Shown here one piece after another: positions 34,753 to 46,542 of a stretch of 64,000 nt of DNA. Both the position numbers and the translations under genes were made by a program. The notes below the pieces were generated by a model. That model had not been told where the DNA came from. It ran no database searches and saw nothing but the letters and a program-made list of their open reading frames with translations. Origin of the DNA: Acanthacorydalis orientalis (taxonomy: Eukaryota; Arthropoda; Insecta; Megaloptera; Corydalidae); the NCBI GenBank assembly GCA_034766995.1, contig CM068313.1, positions 19,561,512 through 19,625,511 of the forward strand. The letters are read 5' to 3'. The stretch's first letter is position 1, and each line of letters starts with the position of its first letter.

Positions 34753-35004
34753 TTAAAGAGGAATAATCGTGTATCTCTTTTTTAATAAAACGTTCCTGTT
34801 TTGAAAAACGAATTTCATTTGGAAGATAATTTTCTTTTCAATAATACAGAGCAGTGACTGTAATAGACAGCTAACGGCTATTAAATTTATTATCGTAACA
34901 TCACTATTATCAAAATCTGCAACCTCACTTTCATCGTCTATAGATACAGCAGTTGCTACTTCGTTTACTAAGTGGTTTTGTCTGTATTCACTGTTTATAT
35001 CTGT
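34753..35004 (-). CDS. Coding-like acidic open frame, possible exon or transposon relic
   Basis: Open for 83 codons on the minus strand to a stop at 34753-34755, with no upstream ATG. The first part is acidic and well mixed: INSEYRQNHLVNEVATAVSI, then DDESEVADFDNSDVT. The second half becomes hydrophobic and basic and is less convincing. Directly upstream is ATATTTTTGACAG, a passable splice acceptor, so the protein-like part could be an exon start. Acidic segments of this sort also occur in transposase N- or C-terminal linkers. No family is recognised. Confidence 0.28.
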   Translation of the reverse strand, partial: TDINSEYRQNHLVNEVATAVSIDDESEVADFDNSDVTIINLIAVSCLLQSLLCIIEKKIIFQMKFVFQNRNVLLKKRYTIIPL

Positions 35005-35007
35005 CAA

Positions 35008-35819
35008 AAATATATTCTCTTTACCTATTTCCTTATTGTGCTTTATGATAGTAGTAAAATATTTATTGTTAGTTTTATAGTTTTGATAATGTCATTATGT
35101 GATAAAAGTTAAGATGAAATTTAATTGGGATGCAAAGTTACGTATAATAGTTATGTCTACAATTTAAGTATGCATTGCTTTTATGCTGTTCTTTGCAACA
35201 AAATAATTATATAATACAATTAATTAGTTATTACGTAAAGCTTAACTAATAGTGTAATTGAATACAACAATGAAAATAATTACTAAGAGTATTCAAGCAA
35301 CTGCAGTCTTTAACAATTCTACGTTACTTATATTAATAAAGTATAAAATAAATTTATAAATCAGTCCGAATATTTTCATGTCAGAAAATATAAATTTAAT
35401 ATTATTATATAAAAATGTCTGGTATTATTTTTGTAAACTTGAAATAATTCATTAAAAATATGAAATAAAACTATTTTTTCCAGAATTGATATTTTTTTGT
35501 TAAAAAAATAAGAAAATATTTATGAAATCACTTGAATATCAGTATTTGTGTATATTGAACTATTCCATCTATCTTCTATTAATAGTATTTAATTTTACTT
35601 TAATTAAATACTTTCGGTATATAAACTTTTCAATTATGAAGAAAGCTTTTATTGGCAAAAGTGTTTGAAAAGTTAAATTAAAGTTAAATTTTTATTCATT
35701 TAAACATCGTAAGTCTTACAAACATTCTAAAAACTTAGGTTACAAAGAATCTTATTTCAATTTCGCTTTCAAAAAAATTTAAATATTCTAACCCTTTGAT
35801 CACATATTCATGCAAAATA
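35008..35819. other. A/T-rich spacer
   Basis: No feature seen. Confidence 0.55.
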
Positions 35820-36240
35820 ATGAAGTGAGCAGCACCGTCAGAGAGTAAACGAATAGAGACACAAAAAAGAGATTCCGTCAGAAAATGTTATTGAATAGAA
35901 ACTCGTAATCGACGTGAAACATTCTCAATGTCTTAAATGTTTGTTATTTTTCGGTTCGAGTTAATTTCAACCGAAACTAACGTTCGTGGTAAACGTAGTC
36001 AGCTGCTATCGAAGGCTGCATTTGTCGGATGCGGTGAGAACGATGGCAGCAGATACGCAGAGTGACGGCGCTAATGTGGTGGAAGGCACCGCCACTCGTC
36101 GTGCCCCAGACCACGGCTTATGAATATTCAAGCACACGTTACGCTCGGTTCAGTAAGGCACCGATTATAATCGGCCCCGTTTTGTCTCCGTTGCACTGAT
36201 ATTATCTGACACGTCATCTGATACGCTACATACTCTTTTA
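35820..36240. other. CpG-rich island, candidate promoter or enhancer
   Basis: One of the most G+C-rich parts of the window. It contains the inverted repeat TTTCGGTT...AACCGAAA near 35948-35975, the motif ATGAATATTCA near 36120, and the perfect 14-base palindrome CCGATTATAATCGG at 36161-36174, which holds two opposed ATTA/TAAT homeodomain-type cores. By position and composition it is a candidate cis-regulatory element or first exon. A short coding-like frame lies inside (36001-36123). Confidence 0.4.
36001..36123 (+). CDS. Coding-like short frame in CpG-rich island
   Basis: Open from the codon GTC at 35998, just after a TAG, through an ATG at 36043 to TGA at 36121-36123. From the ATG the product is 26 residues, MAADTQSDGANVVEGTATRR and APDHGL. 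The residues ahead of it (SCYRRLHLSDAVRT) are also protein-like. The ATG has G at +4. No clear splice donor follows, and high local G+C makes open frames more likely by chance. It could be an upstream ORF, part of a first exon, or coincidence. Confidence 0.25.
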   Translation, partial: SCYRRLHLSDAVRTMAADTQSDGANVVEGTATRRAPDHGL

Positions 36241-36454
36241 AAAAAAAATCTCAATATGAGAGCTTGCTACAATTTCAGAGATTTTTGTTTGATTTCATTT
36301 TTTAGACCTTTATTTTGTTCGCAGTACTATATTTTACTTTAATTAATTATTTTAAAAGCGTACCTTCGAATTAAATGAAATGAAATTTTCACACATGTAT
36401 TTTTAGACACACTTTGAAATTTATACAAGCACACTTACACTCTCTCTGATACAC

Positions 36455-36515
36455 AAACATACACACACACACATGTGTATATATATACGTGTGTGTGTGT
36501 GTGTCTGTGAATATG
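36455..36515. repeat. (CA)n-(TA)n-(TG)n microsatellite, self-complementary
   Basis: A CA run, a short TA core and a TG run follow one another, so the two outer halves are reverse complements and the tract can fold into a hairpin. Confidence 0.9.
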
Positions 36516-36807
36516 TGTTAAAATATTTGTATTTACTTCATTTAATAAAAAAATGTATTTAACAGTATTAACTGATATGTTTTTAACAAAATGCTGTATA
36601 AACTTCTGTTAAAAAAGTATTCACTTTTAAATATTAAAAATATATTGAAAAATATACATTGCAGATAAAATTTGAAATTCAGTTATTTAACTTTGTATAT
36701 TTTTTCATATTGATCAATTATTAAATATAAGATGTGTATTGTAAACAAATGATATCTACATATTTTTTTCAAATATTGATTTTTATATTTGTGTATATAT
36801 GTAAATA

Positions 36808-36811
36808 TATG

Positions 36812-36859
<48 letters not shown>
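36808..36859. repeat. (AT)n microsatellite
   Basis: About 50 bases of alternating AT. Confidence 0.95.
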
Positions 36860-36863
<4 letters not shown>

Positions 36864-37164
36864 ATGTAAATATACGTGATATAAATACATGTAAAACTTA
36901 AAATATAACATCGTATGATTTCAAATAAAATATTTTTAGGAAAGTAAAAAAGTTGAAATGTTTGGCTTTCAAATTTAATATAAAATTCAATAAAAGTACT
37001 GCTACTTAAGTTTGTATTACACTAATAATATTAGTAAAAAATTTTCAAATGTTTATTAATTATTAACAATGTTAATTTTTAAACGATTTCAATTTCTTTA
37101 TAAATATATATATATAGATAAAATTATAACTTATATTACATATTATACATAAATGCATATATAC

Positions 37165-37166
37165 AA

Positions 37167-37235
<69 letters not shown>
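37165..37235. repeat. (AT)n microsatellite
   Basis: About 65-70 bases of alternating AT, one of the longest in the window. Confidence 0.95.
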
Positions 37236-37239
<4 letters not shown>

Positions 37240-37457
37240 GATGTACGTACTTACTTTTACAAAACTATTTAATTAAAAAATCTATTATTTTATATCAAAA
37301 TTGATCAACATTTTTCATTCCCTTAACTGATTAATTTTTTCGTACTATTTTTTGCTTCATAGCTTTATTGCTTCCAAAACAAATAAAGGCTTTTAAATTT
37401 ATTGAAGAAAGATGTATGTAAATCCTTTATTTCTATGTTTGTATAGGGAACCAAATT

Positions 37458-37518
37458 CTTAGTTAACGATCCCTTATGTAAACACGAAATACAAGGGATT
37501 AAAAACTCGTTAGTTAAG
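37458..37518. other. Hairpin-forming sequence
   Basis: CTTAGTTAACGA (37458-37469) can pair along all 12 bases with TCGTTAGTTAAG (37507-37518) if two G-U pairs are allowed. Inside, CCCTT (37471-37475) pairs with AAGGG (37493-37497). A 9-base bulge on one side makes it asymmetric, which is not typical of a microRNA precursor. Confidence 0.35.
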
Positions 37519-38814
37519 GCAGTCATTCAGTATGATCACATAAATTACTACAGCTAGAAAAGATAAATGTTATGAATACGACAACAGATGAAATCTTAAC
37601 TAAGTCGGAATGAAATACTAAACAAACAGAAACGAAACTAATTTTAATTTAATACAAGACTGGAAAAATAATGTATAAATATTTTAACGTTAACACATGA
37701 TTTAATATTTACATAAGTTTAAGTTTATATATATATATATATAACCAGGTAATGAAATTAAACTGACACAAAACTGATTTCTAAAGATCTCACAAGAAAA
37801 TCCAACATTTCATTGAATTTCTTAAAGTGCAATTTTCATTAAATAATGAACTATTTCTTAAAACCGTAAATTTATTGAACCCGCCTGCAAAATTATTAGA
37901 AAAAAATAACCGTTATGAAAGTATTTCTATGTTAATCAATATGAATATGGTTCAAAGAATTAATATTTAGAAAGCACAGAAAATAAATGAAATTAAAAAT
38001 ATTCCATTTAAAATATTTTGCAAATTAAAAAAAAAGAATTGTACGTTAGAATTAATAGTATTACCAGAAAAAATGTAACGAAATATAAATTTTGTCAATA
38101 CTAGCGAATGAAAAACATTAGGTATATATATACAGACCGATATATAACTATATGTATAATATATATTGTTTGTAAATAATTTTTAATTTTATTTTTCTAT
38201 TTCTGAGCAACATGAAAACGTTACATATTCTTTGATTATATTTTTTATTACTCTATTAGTCCTAAATTTATCAATTTATGATGCATGGAAATTTCAATAA
38301 ATGTTGAAGATAAATGTTACAAGAAAAGGAAAATATAATAGAACTCTAAATGAATAGCAATACAGAATATTTCCTCATTTATAATTTGTACATTCATGTA
38401 TTACTTTCTTTTTTCCGCCATTATACATATCCATCATATTTTTCAGAACACTAATGTCACAAACACGCCTTAATATTTTATATCTATAGAAAATATATTT
38501 TTTATATCAAAATTATATACTATATACTTTTTTCTGTCAAGTTATTATATTTCTTTATTATATTCAGAAAATTAATATCGGAGTTGTGAATAAATGAATC
38601 ATATATTCTTTATGATTTCTATATTGATAACATTTTCTCTATTTTATATTTTTTAATGTTTAGTAGTTTTACAATTTTCTGTTTATTTTAATTATATAGA
38701 AATTTATTTACTAATTGTATAGTATAAATTTTAATATTTTTTGATATATTACTTTTAATAATGTATATAGTAAATAAAATATACTGATACACAAAAATAT
38801 TAATTTTCAAATCA

Positions 38815-38816
<2 letters not shown>

Positions 38817-38856
<40 letters not shown>

Positions 38857-38865
38857 ATATATAAT
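38817..38865. repeat. (AT)n microsatellite with GTATG core
   Basis: Two alternating AT runs joined by GTATGTATG. Confidence 0.9.
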
Positions 38866-39040
38866 GATAAGTACATATTTCTTTATATTTGTAAGTTTCT
38901 AATTCAAATTATCCTACTTAATTCTCAGCCAATACAAAAACGTATATATAACCTGAAATGATCAAAGGGATGTAACATCTTAAAATATTATTTAATACAA
39001 TTTTTTAAACTAAATAACTAAGATTATCTGTTATTAATTG

Positions 39041-39042
<2 letters not shown>

Positions 39043-39076
<34 letters not shown>
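39043..39076. repeat. (AT)n microsatellite
   Basis: About 33 bases of alternating AT. Confidence 0.95.
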
Positions 39077-39439
39077 TGAATATAAATGATATATTTCAGT
39101 TGATAACAGCTATTTATTTTTTCTACCATAGGACCGTGTCATTAAAAAGTTTACATACTAATATATAAGATACATTTTCTTATCTTGTTATATATATATA
39201 TATATTTCTATGTTAAATAAAATTGAAATATTAATATAAACTTGTGCGTCTGTTAAACAGAGTGCAGTTTGAAAGTTTCATTTATAAAAAATCTTTTAAA
39301 ATTTTCAGTATAATAGTATATATATATATAGAGAGAGAGAGAGACAGTTTATAAATAATTTTCAAAAAGCATATGATTATGTCATTCGATTTAAAAATGT
39401 GAACAAGATATATAAAACGAAATATCCGATACAAACTAT

Positions 39440-39660
39440 CTAAAAATGGCCACATATTTCTCAATTCGGCTTTCCGACAAATCTGTCTGGATGTACAAAC
39501 CGAACCGGATATAGTAGTTCGGTCAATTTTGTCGCAGACCATCACCACGGCCACTGGTCAACCACTCTCTGTTCAGTAAAACGTTCTGTGCGAACTCAGC
39601 ATTATCAGCAACGTGGCAGGATTGCTGACAAAATATTTTGTGGTTTTATGGTAAATGTAG
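39440..39660. other. Island of ordinary composition
   Basis: About 220 bases with CpGs and short repeated CCGAACCGG/CGGTC-like words. The minus strand is open over 39282-39554, but the lower half of that frame is A/T noise. A conserved non-coding element is the simplest reading. Confidence 0.3.
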
Positions 39661-41176
39661 GTAAAAGGTAACGGTCATAATATTAAATTTAATGGCTTTG
39701 TGGTTTTCGACGAAAAATACCATGTAGTTTTATATACACATTTAACCGATATTGTATTGTACGATAGTGTAATATTTACGTTTATAACATTATGAAATGT
39801 GTTGAATTGAATTAAATTTAATGGAAAGATTTAAAATATATCACGGGAATTACTTTATCAATTCTTATCGTACCATCTGTTAATAGAATGTTACTTTCAG
39901 CATAGGATATAAAATATGTATATATTCAGTAGATATTTCAACGATACATTTTTCATCGTTTCATATTCGTGCACTCGAGACTAAATGTAAAAGCGCATAC
40001 ACTCATACACACACAGTCTCTCACTCACACATACAGACATATACATACATACATATATATATATAAAGAGATAAACTCTCTTAATTCCCTGTATACAAAA
40101 AGAGATAAAACGTAAAAATAGATGTATCTAAAGTAGATCTGTGAGATTTATCACGTTCGAGTGCTTGTTAATGCTGCCCCATTTATCCTCCCTCTCATTT
40201 TACCACATTCCCTTTCTTGATAAACTTGGTAATGGTGTCTTGATTGTTTCGAGAGCTGAGAATTATGATCATTATCTGTCACCGTCGACCAATAATTACG
40301 AGAAAGAAGAGCTATTTCGTACAGAATGACTTAATGGGAAATTTGTATAGAAAATTTTGTTTTTTCTGTTGAAAATCTGTCTTTCAATGAGTTTAATTAT
40401 ATTGTATATTGTTATTATTCAAATTGCACGAGTTTTTAATGAACTCTTAGCTTTTTCATAAAGCACAATACTTTTCTTATAATTTGTTTTATAAGACAAT
40501 GAAGGTTTTCAAAAAATATTGTGGAAATGAAAATAAACTATTTTGTGAAAACAGTATTTGTCTATTCATTCATTATTTCAAAATCTGTTTTTCAGTTTGG
40601 CGACATAAATAGATGAGAATTAAATTAAGAAATAAATATTTTACTTATATCCTTGTTAATCAATTAAGGAAAATTGAGAAACAATGAATATAATTAAAAT
40701 CTAAAATAATAATTGGGTATATTAAATCATAACTAATATTTTCAATAAATTTTAAAATAAGATAATAAATAAATAAAAATTTTACCTTCATCTGCACAAC
40801 TATATGCTCTGAATATCTTTATTGCAATTAAATATGTAATCTTATTTAATAATAATTTTTTAATTGGTTCTTTAAATTGAACATTTTTCATTTTTGTTTT
40901 TAATATGCAAGTTGATATTTTTCTTATTTTATCAGGAAATTTAAATGATTCAAAAATTCAATCACTTTAAAAAATAACATAACATACATAACATTCTTCT
41001 TATTGTTTCTAAATTTTAGTATTTTTCAAAAACATATTTTTCTATTTTTTTTGTTGCATTCTTTACTTCTTTGTTCTACTCATTATCAAGCATTGTGGTA
41101 TTCACTCTATTAACTTTTATTAAGTAATTATATTATTTAATAATTGTCATTAAATATTATAGTTCATTGTTTAATA

Positions 41177-41221
<45 letters not shown>

Positions 41222-42640
41222 GATGATTTGTTTTGTTAAAAATGAATTTTCTTTGATTTATTTACTTCTTTCAAGAATTTTCATGAAAAAAAGTGTACCA
41301 TATTTTTAAACTCATACGTGAAACTAATTTTAAAGCACTTTCCTAAAAATAAAATTATTTGTACATATTATATAGTAAATGATTATAATATATTTTTATT
41401 GCCAATAAAAATAAAAAACCTTAACGTATAAAACGTTGCGCACGTATTAATATTTTGTGAACTATTCAAGGATACTTTGATAGTAATTGTGGGTTAATAA
41501 ATTATGTTTTAAAAAATATACATAATTGTTAACACAAATAGAACTAAAATTGTAATTGATGTTAACACAAACTTTGATTTCCGCTGATGTTACATTATTA
41601 TTAGATTATTATGATGTATTTATGAATGTTTATTTATGTATACAATTTTGCCGCAAATCGGCATTATTAACTGATAAACCTATTTAAATTTTAAGTATAT
41701 ATATATATTTAATTAAATCTGATATAAATTCAAATTGATTTATTTTAAATTCAGGTCTCAGTATTTTACTCAGAGGATTATTTATAATCAATACACCGAA
41801 ATAACTTTAGTTCTAGGGTTATCTGAATTGACCATATGTTTATAAATCAACCGAAGTTAATTAGACGACCACTTGTCAGTCAGCAGACTTGAAGTTGACA
41901 ACCGTTTGTCCATCTATTTTAATTGGTAATTTAGAAAGGGGGATCAATTAATTGAAGAAAAATATAGAACCTTTTTCCAAATAGCAGATTAGAAATTAAA
42001 ATAATATGTAATATAAATAAAATTATAAAACACATTTAAATTTAACGATATTTTTTATGTTAGAATTAAATATTTAAATTCAAATAATCATATAAATATT
42101 TCTTTTTAAACATTCGATTTGAATATGATTTTCTTTTAATGGTTTACAAATAATTTGAATTATTTACTAATAATCTTATAAATATTTCACGTATTTGTAT
42201 AAATTTATGGATATTTTATATATATATATATACATGTGTGTGTGTGTGTATGTATATATAACATTATACAGAAAAAATGGCATTTAATTACGTGAATTTA
42301 GCTTTTTACAAGATTAAAAATATTTTTTGTTTTCAATCCAGTTTTTAAAATAGTAAATTCAAATATAAAAAAAATATATTCATATAAAATATTTTTCGTT
42401 TATTTAAAATAACAATCGAGTACTCATCACTAACTTGATAATTATAAAAAAATAATATATAAAGATAAATCTTACAGTAATATTCTAATCTTGAATAAAC
42501 TGTATACTTACATTTTACAATCACTTTATCAAAAATCTTTAACTGTAGATAGAAGGAGAAATTTTATGAAAATTAAAAACTAATTATTTGTATGTATATT
42601 CACTAATATATCTGCTTTTGTCACTAACTTCTTATCGCAT
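39661..42640. other. A/T-rich spacer
   Basis: Contains CA/AT-rich DNA at 40005-40066 and (AT)n at 41175-41221 and 42215-42260. An open frame at 40141-40329 (plus strand) is unremarkable. No gene is visible. Confidence 0.55.
41175..41221. repeat. (AT)n microsatellite
   Basis: About 45 bases of alternating AT. Confidence 0.95.
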
Positions 42641-42668
42641 TACTTCAAATTGGGCTGTTTGATTAAAG

Positions 42669-43010
42669 ATAGAAAGAAAACAAATAAGAGCATTTTTTGA
42701 GTTCAAAACGGGTGGTAAAGTAGCAGAAACTGCTCGTAAACTAAACTATGCTTTTGGTGTGAATATTACTTAGGAACGTAGGGTGCAATGGAGGTTCTAA
42801 AAATTTCATATTGTGGATAAGAGACTTGAAGACGAAAAAAGTCGTGAGCATCCTTCTTCAATTCATAACAACTAGCTGGAGGTGTTAGTTGAATCAAAAC
42901 CACGCACCACAATTGGAAACCTTGATAAAAATTAAGCGTTAGTTAACAAACAGTTCTGAATCATTTAAAACAGCTAGGAAAATCAAAAAAACTTGATGTA
43001 TATGAATTTA
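42669..43010 (+). pseudogene. Mariner transposase helix-turn-helix region, broken
   Basis: Reads IERKQIRAFFEFKTGGKVAE, TARKLNYAFGVNIT, stop, ERRVQWRF, stop, VDKRLEDEKSREHPSS and VESKPRTTIGNLD, and after a frame change VLNHLKQLGKSKKLDVY. This is the two-helix DNA-binding half of a mariner transposase. The initiating methionine codon has become ATA (42669-42671). At least four stops interrupt it. Its text differs from the copies at 28.9 and 50.2 kb (for example KLNYAFG against NIKFDFG), so it comes from a different subgroup or is much older. Confidence 0.82.
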
Positions 43011-43047
43011 AATGTCATCAACCGCAATTATTTTTCTACCAAACTAA
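42669..43047 (+). mobile_element. Half mariner: N-terminal coding region joined to right terminal repeat
   Basis: The right end, read inward on the other strand, begins TTAGTTTGGTAGAAAAATAA and continues TTGCGGTT, the same terminal-repeat type as the element at 28812-30089. The left terminal repeat is not visible, and everything coding for the catalytic core has been lost. The transposase text runs into the terminal repeat within about 20 bases, so one deletion removed about two thirds of the gene. The true left boundary is uncertain. Confidence 0.8.
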
Positions 43048-43371
43048 CATAAATGGCTGTAGATTACTGTTATGTATATATTTTTCTGCAAAAAAAAATC
43101 TGAAGCTTACAAACAGTGAAAAAACAGTACTCACACATAATACAACAGTGAACTGCACAAAATAAACTGGAACTAATACATTAACGCTGCCTACATATGT
43201 TTATATTGACTTTCAAAATAATATACTTTGTATATTAATAAAAACATCATTTTAATTTGAAAATGTATTTTCAATACAATTTGATTAGTTTTCAATTACA
43301 TTCAATAACTAGTGATCAAATGTAATCTCGATTGGGATTAATATACATTTAATATAAATTTCAATATATAT

Positions 43372-43421
43372 GTTTGTGTGTATATATATATATATATATG
43401 TGTGTGTATATATATATATGA
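43372..43421. repeat. (AT)n-(GT)n microsatellite
   Basis: Alternating AT broken by a GTGTGTGT core. Confidence 0.9.
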
Positions 43422-43869
43422 CTAATCTGTTTACTGTTAGTTTCTTCTAACATCTATTGTCCTGAATAATTTAAAAAAAATCAATATTTATAAATAAGAA
43501 TAATATAATGAAAATAATATATTACTTACAATTTATAATTATATCTTTTCTTGAAATGTTTCTATAATATATTATAAATTTATTCGTAATTAATTGAAAT
43601 ATTCAGTTCATTAAATTAATAAAATAAATGACAACTAAAAAATGGAAAACATCAAAAAAAAGAAAACAAATGCAAATGAATAGAATACAGACAATAATTA
43701 CAGTAGATATCAACATAAAATTGCACTTTTAATTTATGATCTGAAATAAATTTGTTATACTCTATATAAATATTTTTAAAGGGTCTAACCTCGTATACTT
43801 TTTAATTTTTTTGTTATAAAATGTTATTGATTTAATATTTATTTAAATACTTAATTTTTCTTATACTTA

Positions 43870-43874
43870 TTATG

Positions 43875-43920
<46 letters not shown>
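43870..43920. repeat. (AT)n microsatellite
   Basis: About 50 bases of alternating AT with one C near the left end. Confidence 0.95.
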
Positions 43921-43922
<2 letters not shown>

Positions 43923-44199
43923 ATATCAGTCCTTAAACAAGTTTTATGTTATTATTTTTAATTTGAAAATGAATGTACTTTGTTTTTCGACGTTGTTTGT
44001 TTTCGAGAAAATCTTGTTAGATTCACAAAATTCAATATTATTAGAAATGATAATCCTCTATGCGATATATGAAATATTTGTAAACCAGAAAATTAATCCA
44101 ATACTTAATAAAAGGTAGAACATAATAACATTCGTCATAAAAATATTTCAAATCAAATAAATAACACATTTTTCGATCAACAAACATGTGTGTGTGTGT

Positions 44200-44540
44200 T
44201 TTTAACCGTGGTTTATATTATCGCGTTCGTATGTATTCAATTCACGGTTTTCATTACGAGAATCTCATTTCACTGTATGTATTCACATTACCACATATGT
44301 GAGCAGGGCTGTTTTTGGCAACATATGCCTCATATTTAGATAAAAAATAATCCTCTTTGCACTGACCATTACATCCCTCTTATCATGCGCCGGGATGGTT
44401 TTGCGTGGGGTGCGCTTGACGGTGAATATTCGCCCTTCCTCCGGAAGTCATGACCTCTCGCGGTTAAAAGTACATACCGCTTACAACAGTGTATTTCAAC
44501 TTTCTGTGTTGCTGCTGCATTGAATAAAAAATATCATGCT
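44200..44540. other. G+C-richer island
   Basis: About 340 bases with CpG-containing sequence (GCGCCGGG, CTCGCGG). A plus-strand frame here is open for 37 codons and includes MRRDGFAWGALDGEYSPFLR, which is protein-like but short and without clear splice signals. Candidate regulatory element or exon. Confidence 0.3.
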
Positions 44541-45385
44541 TGTGGTCTGGGAGTATTCGCTTTTTTGTGTGTAGATAATGCAAAAATAATTCATTTGTTA
44601 AACATTGAATGAATATTCTAATCTAAATATAATATTCATACTAATGTTTGGACTGTCACCTCTATTGAATTATATCATTTTTTTAATATATACAAAAATG
44701 TTATTAAGGTTTATAAAAAGATTAACTCCAAACAGTATCTTATCAAAATATTAGTTTTATCTCTAATATTATATATATATATATATATATTTAAAAAAGA
44801 CACTTATTTATTAAAAAAATATTTTATAATTATTTAACAAAAAAATCATTAAAGAATATCTGTTTCCATTGACTACAAAATAAGCTAGAAATATATTTTA
44901 TAATTCAATAATCACACATTATTTTTTTATAAATTATTAAATATTTCAAAAATTGAATTTTAATTGTGTACTTTGTATACTTTCAAGAAATATTTTTGTA
45001 ATAAAGTAATATCAATATTGGCAAATAAAAGAATGATAAAAATACATTAAATGAAACTATCATGTACAGAAGAAATAGGAATTTATTCTAAAAATAACAT
45101 TTATCTATATATTTTTCGAACATATCTTCAAACAACAAGTACGATGTTTTTTATCAGTAAAATAAAATGATGAATGTTCTAGCTTTCAAAATTTGATTGA
45201 CATTCTAATTTACAGAATTTATATAAATAAACATTGGTGGAACGAATCATTCGATTTTTTTAAATATATACAATCCCTGTAGACACACCCACTCTATAGT
45301 ATTCTTTTATTGTAACCGTGTGGCGTGTTTTCAGTTTGTTCAATATCAATTCATTTCACTCACTCGTTTTGCAACAAAGATAAGT
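44541..45385. other. A/T-rich spacer
   Basis: Contains (AT)n at 44769-44791. The last 100 bases merge into an island of ordinary composition. Confidence 0.55.
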
Positions 45386-45604
45386 TTATTTCTCTTCATA
45401 CACTACAACTGACAATTTAGACCCCCCGACGGTTACACTTTGATACGTGACATATGCAGCACTGTGTGATACTGACTTTACGTTATATGGAATGAAATTC
45501 TGCCGGATAGAACATAAAATATTTGAGTTGCGACTGTTAACATAAGAGGTGCGATAGTTTTTCGATGAAAATGTATTCGTTTTGTCTCTTTTTTCAATTT
45601 TCAT
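45386..45604 (-). CDS. Hypothetical small protein, 72 aa
   Basis: An ATG-initiated frame of 72 codons on the minus strand in DNA of ordinary composition. It begins MKIEKRDKTNTFSSKNYRTS, contains SNILCSIRQNFIPYNVKSVS and ends VTVGGSKLSVVVYEEK. The N-terminus is basic, there is no signal peptide and no motif is recognised. The DNA around it (45280-45605) is less A/T-rich, so it may instead be conserved non-coding sequence with an incidental frame. Confidence 0.25.
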   Translation of the reverse strand: MKIEKRDKTNTFSSKNYRTSYVNSRNSNILCSIRQNFIPYNVKSVSHSAAYVTYQSVTVGGSKLSVVVYEEK

Positions 45605-46499
45605 AGATGATAAAAAATATCGCTATAAAAAAATGAAATATATGCGTTAGCGAGCGATAAGAGGAAATATTCTGAAATATTTTCACATTATAGTGTAAAA
45701 TTATGAAATTTACAAAAAATATGTAACATTATATAGGCAGTCAAAGTGTAGTAATAAGAGTATCATAAGACATTTAAAGCACTAACACATCCATGCATTT
45801 ATATATATATATATATATATATACATAAACAATTTACATAAAATAAAAAATGTATAAACTACCGAGTTCTTCTACAAATGACATTGTTTTTAATAAAATT
45901 TAAAAGTTATATATTAAACTATATTAAATTTTAATTATATTGAATATCTGATGAGTGGAACTTATTTGATTAATATTATAAAAATTATATTCAAAATTAT
46001 AAAGTGTCTCATCATTATTTTCCAATATTTAATATAATTTTTAAGAATAAAAATGATAAAAATTCATATATATATATATATATTGTTTTATTTTAATTTA
46101 TTATTTATATAAATTATTATTTGTAAAGAATATTAAATAATGATTATACAGTTATTTATATATTGTGTGGATTTTTGTAAATTAAAATTAAATTTTGTTT
46201 ATTATAAATATTAAATAAGAGTTCATACTGACATTTTCTAATTTTTTATCTTGTTATTTTATTGATGAATTTTAATTCATATGACTGATAAAATGAGTTT
46301 AATTTACTGTAAAACAATTTTATTTAATATATCAACAAATATGACCTCTATAGAAGATTGTTTCAGGATTTCTAGTTTATGAATGATGATTATTTAATTA
46401 TATAAATATGTAACTTGGCAAAATTAACAAGTTGTAAATCTGGTCATGACTTTAAAAAGTGTTTCTATCATTTTAACACAGATATATTTATTTTCATAA

Positions 46500-46542
<43 letters not shown>

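Larger units (their letters stand above)
36241..39439. other. A/T-rich spacer with many microsatellites
   Basis: Contains the palindromic CA/TA/TG tract at 36455-36515 and (AT)n at 36808-36859, 37165-37235, 37725-37742, 38817-38865, 39043-39076, 39189-39206 and 39317-39345. A hairpin-forming segment lies at 37458-37518. No gene is visible. Confidence 0.55.
43048..44199. other. A/T-rich spacer
   Basis: Contains AT/GT tracts at 43372-43421 and 43870-43920. No gene is visible. Confidence 0.6.
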
